The notes beneath the pieces are model-generated. The model searched no databases and was not told the DNA's origin. It saw only the letters and a list, made by a program, of their open reading frames with translations. From assembly GCA_945939115.1 (NCBI GenBank), contig CAMEVC010000024.1, positions 1 through 40,657 of the forward strand: DNA of 40,657 bases, given 5' to 3'. The position numbers and the translations under genes were made by a program. The number at the start of each line of letters is the position of its first letter. Within the stretch, counting starts at the first letter, position 1. Positions 1-7,658 of this stretch are shown here, one piece after another. The DNA is from an uncultured Eubacterium sp. (GTDB lineage Bacteria; Bacillota; Clostridia; Lachnospirales; Lachnospiraceae).

Positions 1-387
1 ATTGTTGGAGAGGGCGCGGTTGTGGGAAATTCCACAGAATTAAAGAATGTTATTCTTTTCAACAAAGTACAGGTACCTCATTACAATTATGTTGGGGATT
101 CAATATTGGGCTACAAAGCACACATGGGAGCCGGTTCTATAACATCTAATGTTAAGTCTGATAAAAAGCTTATTACAATCAAGGGACCGGACGGCAATAT
201 TGACACGGGAATTAAGAAAATTGGAGCATTCTTAGGCGATAATGTTGAAGTTGGATGTGGAAGTGTATTGAATCCGGGAACTATTGTTGGCAGAGAGAGC
301 AATATTTATCCACTTTCAAGTGTGAGGGGATATGTGGCTGAAGGTTCGATATACAAGAAGCAGAATGAAATTGTAGCAAAGAGATAA
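1..387 (+). CDS. Left-handed beta-helix transferase, C-terminal part (partial)
   Basis: The reading frame is open from the first base, so the start lies outside the window; 128 residues remain. They show hexapeptide-type periodicity (I/V/L-G-x-x-x spacing: VGEGAVVGNS near the start, GAFLGDNVEVGCGSVLNPGTIVG about residues 75-97), the signature of a left-handed beta-helix. The piece with YNYVGDSILGYKAHMGAGS and the NPG turn resembles the acyltransferase half of GlmU-like UDP-N-acetylglucosamine pyrophosphorylases, and Lachnospiraceae carry short relatives of this kind. Without the N-terminal part I cannot say whether a nucleotidyltransferase domain is present. The response regulator gene starts about 28 bases downstream, so the genes may be cotranscribed. 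Confidence 0.75.
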   Translation: MVGEGAVVGNSTELKNVILFNKVQVPHYNYVGDSILGYKAHMGAGSITSNVKSDKKLITIKGPDGNIDTGIKKIGAFLGDNVEVGCGSVLNPGTIVGRESNIYPLSSVRGYVAEGSIYKKQNEIVAKR

Positions 388-415
388 ATAAACACCACCC
401 GGGAGATTGATGCTT

Positions 416-1195
416 ATGAAAAATATTGTGTTCGTCGGAAAGAGTAATTACATTTCGGAAGACATTGTTTCCGAGCTGCAGCGCTATTATCTTGTTAAGA
501 AATATGATTTTAATGGGACAGATGCTGAGACAATCAGTGAAGAGATTAACAATATTTCCCCAATCCTTGTGATTATCAGTATGATTGGACTGGATATTCA
601 TGTAGGAGATGAATTATTTACTTCAATTAAGCATAATAACAGTTCTGTCCATGTGCTTACAGTGGGAAGTGAATACGAGTGCGGTCCTTATATGGAATAT
701 TATAAGAGTCCACAGTTTGTCAATCTTACAAGACCTGTTTCCAAGGAGACAGTTGTGAATACATGTGCAGAAATAATTGAAAGTATTTCTCCAGATCATG
801 ACAATGGTCTTAGTGGTGGGGACAGAAAGCATATACTTATAGTTGATGATAATGCCATGATGTTAAGAAATCTTAAAAATTTATTGCAGGATCAGTATTC
901 TGTGGCAGTGGCAGCCTCAGGAGCGCAGGCATTTACCCAGATTGGAAGAAAGAAGCCGGATATAATTCTTCTTGATTATGAGATGCCGATTATGAATGGA
1001 GAGATGGTGCTTGAAATGATACTTCAGGATGAGGAGACCAAGGATATACCGGTAGTTTTCCTTACCGGAGTTTCAGATAAAGAAGTTGTAAACAGTATAA
1101 TACAGTTAAAACCGGCAGGGTATATATTAAAGCCTCCAAGCAGGGAAAGACTTTTAGAAACGATAGGTAAAGTTCTTCTGTCAGGAAGGAGATAA
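416..1195 (+). CDS. Response regulator with N-terminal pseudo-receiver-like domain
   Basis: The C-terminal half is a standard receiver domain: acidic pair in VDDNAMM (about residues 144-145), phospho-acceptor Asp in ILLDYEMP (about 187), conserved Thr in VVFLTG and Lys in YILKPP. No DNA-binding or enzymatic output domain follows. The first 120 residues have alternating strand/helix character like a receiver fold, but VIISMIG stands where the Asp would be, so I infer a degenerate receiver. ATG at 410 and 416 and TTG at 407 are possible starts; the GGGAG at 401-405 lies 10 bases before 416 and only 4 before 410, so the choice is uncertain. The hybrid kinase starts 4 bases after the stop, which suggests the two proteins act in one phosphorelay. 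Confidence 0.85.
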   Translation: MKNIVFVGKSNYISEDIVSELQRYYLVKKYDFNGTDAETISEEINNISPILVIISMIGLDIHVGDELFTSIKHNNSSVHVLTVGSEYECGPYMEYYKSPQFVNLTRPVSKETVVNTCAEIIESISPDHDNGLSGGDRKHILIVDDNAMMLRNLKNLLQDQYSVAVAASGAQAFTQIGRKKPDIILLDYEMPIMNGEMVLEMILQDEETKDIPVVFLTGVSDKEVVNSIIQLKPAGYILKPPSRERLLETIGKVLLSGRR

Positions 1196-1199
1196 TGAA

Positions 1200-3704
1200 A
1201 TGAAAGTGAAACTGCAGACAGGCTGTATAATAATTCTATTTGTTATACTCTTTTTATTCTTTATGTCAAAGCCTAAGAAGTCGAAGACGCATTTACTTTT
1301 TCTGACAACAGTATCTACTATAATAGTTCAGATAATACTTGATATCATGACTGTTTATACGGTTAATTCTTTGGATACAGTTTCTTTGTGGGTTAACAGA
1401 CTGGTTCATAGATTTTTTTTCCTGTTTTTCTTTTTGTCATTCTTTTTACTTTATAATTATTTTGTTAATCTGATATCGGAGCAGTATGATAAAAAATTTA
1501 ATGGTCTTAAGATAGTTGGATGTGTTCTTCTTGTTATAACCGTTGTGAGTGAATTGTTTCTTCCTTTCGAGTTCATTGAGACGCCGAAGGGAAATTATTC
1601 AATGGGTCCGGCTGTATATATGATATACGGAAATATTATTGTTTATGTGATTGTTATGGCTTACATATTAGTCAGATATGGTAAAACTCTTGTCAGAAAG
1701 ACGAGAGCTGCTCTTGGAATTACTTTTTCTACATTTATTATTATATCAATATTTCAGGCTATAACACCTACAGCGTTGATTTCAAGCCTTGGATTCACCA
1801 TTATGTGTCTTGGATGTTACCTGTCAGTGGAAAATCCTGATTCTATACTGGCTGAACAGCTACGGGAGGAAACAATCAGAGCAGATAATGCCAATAATGC
1901 GAAGAATATGTTCCTTGCCAAAATGTCTCATGAGATAAGAACGCCAATTAATACGGTACTAGGAAGTGATGAGATGATTCTTCGTGAATCGAATGAGAAG
2001 CACATAAAAAGGTATGCGGCAGACCTTAAGTCAGCCGCGAATTCAATTCTTTCAATTATCAATGATATTCTTGATATCAGTAAGATTGAAGAGGGAAAGC
2101 TTTCTATAATTCCTGTTGAATATGATGTGAGCAGCATGATTCATGATGTAATTAATATGATAGGCTTTAAAGCTAAGGCTAAAGGATTGGAGTTTAACTG
2201 TCATATTGACAGTGCTCTTCCATGTCGCCTGTATGGTGATGATATAAGAATACGCCAGATAATTATTAATATTCTTAATAATGCGGTTAAGTACACTGAG
2301 AAGGGCAGTGTTTGTTTTAAGGTGTCTTTAATAGATTGGGATCAAGACAGTGCAACGATTAATGTTAGTGTCAGTGACACAGGAATTGGCATGAAAAAGG
2401 AAGAGCTTGGAAAGCTTTTTGAGCCTTTTGAGAGACTTGATGAGAAGAGAAACCGCAATATTGAGGGCACGGGACTAGGCATGAGCATTTCCACCCAGCT
2501 TTTAGATATGATGGGGAGTTCTCTGAATGTTGAGAGTATATATGGGGAGGGAAGTACATTTTCTTTCAGACTCAAACAGGGAATTGTGGATATTACCCCG
2601 TTGGGAAATTTTGAAAAGCGAATGGAGCAGCTGGTTAGTACAAATGTTACATCCACAAGATTCACGGCTCCGGATGCAAAGATTCTTATGGTTGATGATA
2701 ATGCCATGAACAGAAAAGTATTTGCCCAGCTTCTTAAGAGGACAAAGGTTAAAGTAACTTTATGTGAAAGTGGAAAGGAATGTCTCGACCTTGTCAAGAA
2801 AGAATATTTTGACATGATATTTATGGATCACATGATGCCTGACATAGATGGTATAGAAACTTTTCATTATATGAAGGAACTGGGAGACTATCCGTGCAAG
2901 GATACCCCTGTGATTATACTTACAGCTAATGCTGTTACCGGAGCTAAGGAAATGTATCTTAAAGAAGGATTCAATGATTTCCTTTCTAAACCGATTGTGC
3001 CAGAAAAACTGGAACAGATGATTGAGGAGAATATAAGTAAGTCTCTGATACATGATGCCGCAGATACATCTGAAGATGATATGCAGGGGAATGTTAATCC
3101 GGATATACAGGATATGCCTGTTATTGATGGAGTTGATTATGAATTGGCAAGAACACATTTTGCGGATGATGAATCTTTGCTTGATATGTTCAGAATGTTC
3201 AGGGGAATGATAAACGATGATGCAGATGAATTGGAGAATTATTATGGACAGACACAGAATGGCATGTTTAATGAATATCGTATAAAAGTCCATAGTATGA
3301 AGAATTCTGCTGCGACAGTTGGAATTGTACCGCTGGCAGGTATGGCTAAGGTGCTTGAAGACGCAGCGAGAAATGAAGATATAGAGGTCATAACCAGACT
3401 TCATGGCATATTTATTTTAAAATGGCATGAGTATTATGATAAGCTGGATGAATTGTGTGGCAGTTCAAGCGGGGATTCAGAAGATGATGGCAAAAGAACT
3501 GCATCTGATAACCGGGAAGTTATTGCAGATTTACTGAAAAGGATGTTCACAGCTGCACAGGAGATGGATATTGACCTTATGGACAGTATAATGAAAGAAC
3601 TGGATGATTACAGTTTTTCCGGAGAAGAAAAAGAAAAAATCCATAACTTAAGAAAAGCAGTTTCAGATTTTGATGTGGACTATATTACAGAAAATCTTAA
3701 ATAA
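1200..3704 (+). CDS. Membrane hybrid histidine kinase (7TM-HisKA-HATPase-REC-HPt)
   Basis: 834 residues. About seven hydrophobic segments fill residues 5-212. A HisKA domain follows with the phospho-acceptor His244 in KMSHEIRTP, then the ATPase with N-box NILNNAVKYT, G1 DTGIGM and G2 GTGLGMSI. A receiver domain follows with LMVDDN and phospho-acceptor Asp543 in IFMDHMMP, then an HPt domain with His698 in IKVHSMKNSAA. All four phosphorelay residues are present, so a His-Asp-His relay within one protein is expected, with the upstream regulator as a likely final acceptor. AGGAAGGAG at 1183-1191 gives an 8-base spacer to the ATG. No separate extracellular sensor domain is apparent; the signal is unknown and probably sensed in or near the membrane. 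A charged helical tail follows the HPt domain. Confidence 0.93.
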   Translation: MKVKLQTGCIIILFVILFLFFMSKPKKSKTHLLFLTTVSTIIVQIILDIMTVYTVNSLDTVSLWVNRLVHRFFFLFFFLSFFLLYNYFVNLISEQYDKKFNGLKIVGCVLLVITVVSELFLPFEFIETPKGNYSMGPAVYMIYGNIIVYVIVMAYILVRYGKTLVRKTRAALGITFSTFIIISIFQAITPTALISSLGFTIMCLGCYLSVENPDSILAEQLREETIRADNANNAKNMFLAKMSHEIRTPINTVLGSDEMILRESNEKHIKRYAADLKSAANSILSIINDILDISKIEEGKLSIIPVEYDVSSMIHDVINMIGFKAKAKGLEFNCHIDSALPCRLYGDDIRIRQIIINILNNAVKYTEKGSVCFKVSLIDWDQDSATINVSVSDTGIGMKKEELGKLFEPFERLDEKRNRNIEGTGLGMSISTQLLDMMGSSLNVESIYGEGSTFSFRLKQGIVDITPLGNFEKRMEQLVSTNVTSTRFTAPDAKILMVDDNAMNRKVFAQLLKRTKVKVTLCESGKECLDLVKKEYFDMIFMDHMMPDIDGIETFHYMKELGDYPCKDTPVIILTANAVTGAKEMYLKEGFNDFLSKPIVPEKLEQMIEENISKSLIHDAADTSEDDMQGNVNPDIQDMPVIDGVDYELARTHFADDESLLDMFRMFRGMINDDADELENYYGQTQNGMFNEYRIKVHSMKNSAATVGIVPLAGMAKVLEDAARNEDIEVITRLHGIFILKWHEYYDKLDELCGSSSGDSEDDGKRTASDNREVIADLLKRMFTAAQEMDIDLMDSIMKELDDYSFSGEEKEKIHNLRKAVSDFDVDYITENLK

Positions 3705-3749
3705 TAACGATGTTTTTATATTTATAATGTAAAAAAGTTGCGTCTTACA

Positions 3750-3778
3750 TTGACTAATGGAAAAGTTTGTGAGAAAAT
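3750..3778 (+). promoter_or_regulatory. Possible sigma-A promoter for the GGGtGRT operon
   Basis: TTGACT at 3750-3755 is followed after 17 bases by GAAAAT at 3773-3778. The -10 box is poor for an operon with such biased codons, so this is a tentative call. The predicted transcript would begin near 3785 with a leader of about 70 bases. Confidence 0.35.
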
Positions 3779-3855
3779 AAACAAGGCTTGGACGGCGGGA
3801 TATTGTCGTTATTGCATTTATAGTACATATTATGTATTACGAAAGGAGTAATAAG

Positions 3856-4560
3856 ATGATTTACACACAGGAAGTAGAGAATATGTGTCCGGTTGCACAG
3901 GGCGTTCATCATGGAGCAGCTCCAGTGCCAACAGAAGGTAAATGGGTACAGAATAAGAAGGTTGAAGATATTTCAGGATTTACACATGGTGTAGGCTGGT
4001 GTGCTCCTCAGCAGGGTGCCTGCAAGCTTACTCTTAATGTTAAAGAGGGTATCATTCAGGAAGCTTTAGTTGAGACTATCGGATGTTCAGGAATGACACA
4101 TTCAGCAGCTATGGCAGCTGAGATTTTACCAGGTCTTACAGTTATGGAAGCATTAAATACAGACTTAGTATGTGATGCTATTAATACAGCTATGAGAGAG
4201 CTGTTCTTACAGATTGTATACGGAAGAACACAGAGTGCTTTCTCTGAGGGTGGTCTTGCAGTTGGTGCCGGTCTTGAGGATCTTGGTAAGGGACTTCGTT
4301 CACAGGTTGGTACTATGTATGGAACATTAAAGAAAGGTCCTCGTTATCTTGAGATGGCAGAAGGATATGTAACAGGTATTGCCCTTGATAAGGACGATCA
4401 GATTATCGGTTACAAGTTTGTAAGCCTTGGAAAGATGACAGACTTCATTAAGAAGGGTGATGACCCTAACACAGCTTATGAAAAAGCTTGCGGACAGTAC
4501 GGCAGAGTTGCTGATGCTGTTAAGATTATCGACCCAAGAACAGATGAAGAAGTTAAGTAA
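3856..4560 (+). CDS. NifU/IscU-like iron-sulfur scaffold protein, partner of GGGtGRT protein
   Basis: 234 residues. The core GACKLTLNV...GIIQEALVETIGCSGMTHSAAMAAEIL...TVMEAL matches the NifU/IscU N-terminal fold, with conserved cysteines at Cys56 and Cys77; Cys49 (GWCAPQQGAC) and Cys11 (NMCPV) are additional. The third canonical scaffold cysteine near the end of the IscU fold is not evident, and the C-terminal 100 residues differ from IscU. Cluster assembly or carriage is therefore a family-based inference. An in-frame ATG at 3832 exists, but AAAGGAG at 3842-3848 lies inside that extension, so 3856 is the better start. Codon use is strongly biased, suggesting abundance. The next gene begins 14 bases after the stop. 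Confidence 0.85.
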   Translation: MIYTQEVENMCPVAQGVHHGAAPVPTEGKWVQNKKVEDISGFTHGVGWCAPQQGACKLTLNVKEGIIQEALVETIGCSGMTHSAAMAAEILPGLTVMEALNTDLVCDAINTAMRELFLQIVYGRTQSAFSEGGLAVGAGLEDLGKGLRSQVGTMYGTLKKGPRYLEMAEGYVTGIALDKDDQIIGYKFVSLGKMTDFIKKGDDPNTAYEKACGQYGRVADAVKIIDPRTDEEVK

Positions 4561-4574
4561 GGAGGACAGGAAGA

Positions 4575-5585
4575 ATGGCTTTATTTGAATCATATGAGAG
4601 AAGAATAGATAAGATTACTTCAGTTCTTAATAGCTATGGTATAGCTAATATTGAGGAAGCTGAAAAGATTACTAAGGATGCCGGATTAGATGTATATGCT
4701 ATGGTTAAGGGTATCCAGCCTATTTGTTTTGAGAATGCATGCTGGGCTTATACAGTAGGTGCAGCTATCGCAATCAAGAAGGGTGCAAGAAAGGCTTCAG
4801 AGGCTGCTGCAGCTATCGGAGAAGGTCTTCAGGCATTCTGTATTCCAGGTTCAGTTGCTGACCAGAGAAAGGTTGGTCTTGGACATGGTAACTTAGGAAA
4901 GATGCTGCTTGAGGAAGAGACAGAGTGTTTCGCATTCCTTGCAGGTCATGAGTCATTTGCTGCTGCTGAGGGTGCTATCGGTATTGCAGAGAAGGCTAAC
5001 AAGGTTAGACAGAAACCACTTAGAGTTATCCTTAACGGTCTTGGTAAGGATGCTGCTAAGATTATCTCAAGAATTAACGGATTTACTTTCGTAGAGACAG
5101 AGATGGACTACTCAACAGGCGAGGTTAAGGAAATCTCAAGAACACCATACTCTGACGGACTTCGTTCTAAGGTTAACTGCTATGGTGCTAACGATGTAAC
5201 AGAAGGTGTAGCTATCATGTGGAAAGAGAATGTTGATATCTCAATCACAGGTAACTCAACAAACCCTACAAGATTCCAGCATCCAGTTGCAGGTACATAT
5301 AAGAAGGAAAGACTTGAAGCAGGCAAGAAGTATTTCTCAGTAGCTTCAGGTGGTGGTACAGGACGTACACTTCACCCAGATAATATGGCAGCAGGTCCAG
5401 CTTCTTATGGTATGACAGATACTATGGGACGTATGCATTCAGATGCACAGTTCGCAGGTTCATCATCAGTTCCAGCTCATGTTGAGATGATGGGTCTTAT
5501 CGGAATGGGTAATAATCCTATGGTTGGTGCTACAGTTGCAGTTGCTGTTTCCATCGAGGAAGCTGCTAAGAATGGTAAGTTCTAA
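4575..5585 (+). CDS. GGGtGRT family protein, function unknown
   Basis: 336 residues, full length for the family, with the eponymous GGGTGRT at residues 259-265, followed by LHPDNMAAGPASYGMTD. Glycine- and alanine-rich stretches (KGARKASEAAAAIGEG, GLGHGNLGKMLLEEE) suggest a compact soluble alpha/beta enzyme; no signal peptide or membrane segment is seen. AAGGAGG at 4559-4565 overlaps the stop of the scaffold gene and gives a 9-base spacer, so the two are translationally linked. Codon choice is very restricted, indicating high expression. The family is known in anaerobic bacteria beside a NifU-like protein, but its biochemical role is not established to my knowledge; a cluster-dependent or cofactor-linked function is inference from the pairing only. 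Confidence 0.93.
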   Translation: MALFESYERRIDKITSVLNSYGIANIEEAEKITKDAGLDVYAMVKGIQPICFENACWAYTVGAAIAIKKGARKASEAAAAIGEGLQAFCIPGSVADQRKVGLGHGNLGKMLLEEETECFAFLAGHESFAAAEGAIGIAEKANKVRQKPLRVILNGLGKDAAKIISRINGFTFVETEMDYSTGEVKEISRTPYSDGLRSKVNCYGANDVTEGVAIMWKENVDISITGNSTNPTRFQHPVAGTYKKERLEAGKKYFSVASGGGTGRTLHPDNMAAGPASYGMTDTMGRMHSDAQFAGSSSVPAHVEMMGLIGMGNNPMVGATVAVAVSIEEAAKNGKF

Positions 5586-5602
5586 AGATAATGAGTAGTG
5601 TA

Positions 5603-5656
5603 TAAGCAAAAAATGACTGGTCAAGTTCGCTTGAAACCAGTCATTTTTTATGCTTA
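5603..5656. terminator. Rho-independent terminator after the GGGtGRT gene
   Basis: AAAAAATGACTGGT at 5608-5621 pairs with ACCAGTCATTTTTT at 5636-5649. A small inner stem CAAG/CTTG closes around TTCG at 5626-5629. The A-tract and T-tract make it work in either direction, and outer TAAGC/GCTTA bases extend the stem. Confidence 0.92.
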
Positions 5657-5661
5657 CATAT

Positions 5662-5718
5662 GGCGAATGCCAGAGACCGACTAGGCGTGAGGCGAAGAGG
5701 AGGTTCGCACGGCGAATG
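5662..5718. repeat. GC-rich block flanked by GGCGAATG direct repeats
   Basis: GGCGAATG occurs at 5662-5669 and again at 5711-5718. The bases between are visibly GC-rich compared with the AT-rich surroundings, and include a small hairpin, GCGAA at 5692-5696 with TTCGC at 5704-5708. No reading frame or RNA family is recognised. It has the look of a dispersed intergenic element, but no second copy lies in this window. The following bases, 5719-5798, hold nothing I recognise. Confidence 0.4.
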
Positions 5719-5798
5719 GAGTAAATAAAAGTTTGATTTCACGGGCTATTTAGAAGATACAATTTGATCGGAAGAATTTTATAATTGTAAGAATGATA

Positions 5799-5838
5799 GC
5801 GGGGTACAGATGCATGTTTTGCAGTATCTATACCCCGC
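5799..5838. repeat. Hairpin element, copy 1 (GCGGGGTACAGAT stem)
   Basis: GCGGGGTA at 5799-5806 pairs with TACCCCGC at 5831-5838. After one C/A mismatch the stem continues AGAT (5808-5811) with ATCT (5826-5829). The 15 bases at 5799-5813 are the exact reverse complement of 36163-36177, the 3' arm of a similar hairpin at the end of comEC, so this is a shared element and not a chance stem. It has no T-tract, so it is not a typical terminator. Confidence 0.6.
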
Positions 5839-5911
5839 AGACAAGAAATTTTTGTGCTTTTCATTGTTCTTAGAACTAACAGACGTCTTTTCAAATTGTA
5901 AAAGAAAAAAT

Positions 5912-5971
5912 AAAACACCCTGTAATGCAGTAAAGTGAATCTAGCACAATACTGACATTACAGGGTGTTTT
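5912..5971 (-). terminator. Terminator of the tRNA-Pro unit
   Basis: AAAACACCCTGTAATG at 5912-5927 is the perfect 16-base complement of CATTACAGGGTGTTTT at 5956-5971. Read on the minus strand, the stem is followed by a T-rich tract (complement of the A-rich 5901-5911), so it stops transcription coming from the tRNA gene. The stem could also stop plus-strand transcription. Confidence 0.88.
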
Positions 5972-5991
5972 GGAGAATAATTATATGAAAA

Positions 5992-6065
5992 TCGGCGTGA
6001 CAGGATTTGAACCTGCGACCTCGTAGTCCCGAACCACGCGCTCTACCAAACTGAGCCACACGCCG
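5992..6065 (-). tRNA. tRNA-Pro (anticodon CGG)
   Basis: Read on the minus strand, the seven-base acceptor stem is CGGCGTG/CACGCCG and the D arm GCTCAGTTTGGTAGAGC. The anticodon stem CGTGG/CTACG encloses the loop TTCGGGA, and the T arm is GCAGG-TTCAAAT-CCTGT. The anticodon CGG reads CCG proline codons, and G37 together with the C1-G72 pair is typical of bacterial tRNA-Pro. The discriminator base is A (5992). CCA is not encoded, so it must be added after transcription. The gene stands alone between its own promoter and terminator. Confidence 0.95.
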
Positions 6066-6098
6066 TTATGAAATATTGCGAAAACAAGTGACTTGTAT

Positions 6099-6126
6099 AT
6101 TATAACTCAAAATAAATATTGTGCAA
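6099..6126 (-). promoter_or_regulatory. Promoter of tRNA-Pro
   Basis: On the minus strand TTGCAC (6126-6121) and a perfect TATAAT (6104-6099) are separated by 16 bases. The expected transcript start near 6092 leaves about 27 bases before the tRNA 5' end. Confidence 0.75.
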
Positions 6127-6144
6127 TAGGAAATTAATTAATAC

Positions 6145-6173
6145 TTGAAAAAATGTTTGGGAAAGGGCAAAAT
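6145..6173 (+). promoter_or_regulatory. Weak promoter candidate for the C39-like gene
   Basis: TTGAAA at 6145-6150 and CAAAAT at 6168-6173 are separated by 17 bases. The -10 box is poor. The site lies back to back with the tRNA promoter and is the only reasonable plus-strand candidate before 6206. Confidence 0.35.
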
Positions 6174-6205
6174 AATGTATAAGACGATTAAAGATGAGGA
6201 TAGAT

Positions 6206-7045
6206 ATGAGAAACAAAATATTAATTGCAGTTCTGATAATCTCTTCTGTTATGTGTGTATTTGTTTTTGGAGTATATGTGAGTACAGGCAAAGAAGAGCG
6301 TGAGCAGATTAATGTAATAGCAGAAACAATATCCGGTGACAGGGATGAATATAATTCTCAGGTTGTAACTGACAGTCCAATAGAGGAAACAACACAAGCT
6401 CTTCCTGATATATCAATGGATAGTATAAGACAGAGCATTGTAGACAGTATACGCAATAATATATCCTCAAAGACAGAGGTGTCTCTTCCTGTTAATATAA
6501 TTTACCAGTATCCTGATATGCCTTCAGGATGTGAGATTACTTCACTTACAATGACACTTAATTATATTGGAATAAATGTATCCAATAAGTATCTGGCAGA
6601 CAATTATCTTGATACGACTGAATATGATATGTTCAAATCATTTGTTGGGAGTGTTTATGATGACCATTCCTTTGGATGTTTTGCTCCGGTTATTGTTAAG
6701 GCAGCTAATAGTTTTTTTATGGACAATAATATAAATGCAGAGGCTGTTGATATTAGTGGAAGTACAAGAGAAGAAATATATGATTACATTGAAGACGGAG
6801 ACCCTGTTATCATATGGAATACAGAAGATATGCTTCCAACGAAAAATGAAGTATATTATATAGACGGTAATGAATTTATTTGGTATGACAATGAGCATTG
6901 TGTAGTAATATGCGGTTACGATAAGAATAATAATACTGTGGAGATAGCAGATTCTATTGCCGGTAAAGTGACAAGAGATGCGGATACATTTTTTCAGCGA
7001 TATGAGGATATGCTGAGCCAGGCGGTTTATATCAGGGTAAAATAA
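6206..7045 (+). CDS. Membrane-anchored C39-like peptidase family protein
   Basis: 279 residues. An N-terminal hydrophobic segment (about residues 4-24) should anchor or export the protein, and a Ser/Thr/Glu-rich linker follows. The remainder matches the peptidase C39-like (papain fold) family: the putative catalytic Cys109 sits in MPSGCEITSL, His231 in NEHCVVICGYD and Asp249 in EIADSIAG. The triad is intact, so activity is plausible, but no substrate is known; these stand-alone forms are distinct from bacteriocin-exporter C39 domains. ATG 6194 is also in frame, but GAGGA at 6196-6200 serves the ATG at 6206 better. greA starts 14 bases downstream. Confidence 0.82.
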   Translation: MRNKILIAVLIISSVMCVFVFGVYVSTGKEEREQINVIAETISGDRDEYNSQVVTDSPIEETTQALPDISMDSIRQSIVDSIRNNISSKTEVSLPVNIIYQYPDMPSGCEITSLTMTLNYIGINVSNKYLADNYLDTTEYDMFKSFVGSVYDDHSFGCFAPVIVKAANSFFMDNNINAEAVDISGSTREEIYDYIEDGDPVIIWNTEDMLPTKNEVYYIDGNEFIWYDNEHCVVICGYDKNNNTVEIADSIAGKVTRDADTFFQRYEDMLSQAVYIRVK

Positions 7046-7059
7046 GGAGATTTAATGCG

Positions 7060-7560
7060 ATGGGACATGAACTTACAAAGAATGATATCAGAAAAATGGA
7101 AGAAGAAATTGAATATAGAATTCATGAGGTCAGGAAGGCTGCTCTTGATGATGTGAAGGAGACGAGGGCGCAGGGAGATTTAAGCGAGAATTTCGAATAT
7201 CATGCGGCCAAGAGATTTAAGAATAAGAATGAAAGCAGAATCAGGTATCTTCAGAGAACAATTAAGAATGCTACTGTAATTGATGATGATTCTGCTGATG
7301 ATGAGATTGGGATTAACAATACAGTTGAAGTGTATTATGAAGATGACGAGAGTACTGAAACTATTAAGATTGTAACCACAGTCAGGGCGGATTCTTTAAG
7401 CGGGATGGTGAGCATTGAGTCTCCGTTAGGAAAGGCTCTTCTTGGGCATAAGAAGGGCGACAGAGTTCTCATTCAGGTAAATCCTCAGGTGGAGTATTAC
7501 GTTGTGGTGAAAGACATTACTAATACAGATGATTCAGATGATAAAATATCTAGCTATTAG
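7060..7560 (+). CDS. greA: Transcription elongation factor GreA
   Basis: 166 residues, about the usual GreA length. The N-terminal coiled coil carries the diagnostic AQGDLSENFEYHAAK (about residues 38-52), with the acidic tip residues that enter the RNA polymerase secondary channel to stimulate transcript cleavage. The C-terminal FKBP-like domain includes SPLGKALLGHKKGDRV. AAGGAG at 7044-7049 overlaps the upstream stop and lies 10 bases from the ATG. Phe follows SEN where Ala is common, and the C terminus has a short acidic tail. Linkage to the C39-like gene suggests cotranscription, without an obvious functional tie. Confidence 0.93.
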   Translation: MGHELTKNDIRKMEEEIEYRIHEVRKAALDDVKETRAQGDLSENFEYHAAKRFKNKNESRIRYLQRTIKNATVIDDDSADDEIGINNTVEVYYEDDESTETIKIVTTVRADSLSGMVSIESPLGKALLGHKKGDRVLIQVNPQVEYYVVVKDITNTDDSDDKISSY

Positions 7561-7582
7561 ATATAAAAATATATTAAAAGAA

Positions 7583-7611
7583 TTGACAATACACCACTAT
7601 GCTAATATAAT
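7583..7611 (+). promoter_or_regulatory. Consensus sigma-A promoter of the helicase gene
   Basis: TTGACA at 7583-7588 and TATAAT at 7606-7611, both perfect, are separated by 17 bases. Transcription would begin near 7618, giving a leader of about 40 bases before the TTG start. Confidence 0.9.
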
Positions 7612-7658
7612 ATAAATGTGCTTATATTATTATTAGAAAAGTAAGAGGTGCTTTTTGT

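Noticed and set aside
2760-3404. 214-residue minus-strand open frame opposite the hybrid kinase
   Set aside because: It is antisense to conserved receiver and HPt domains, has no ribosome site and no domain pattern.
3803-3833. TTGTCG and TATTAT as promoter of the NifU-like gene
   Set aside because: The spacing is 19 bases and transcription would start inside the ribosome site at 3842-3848.
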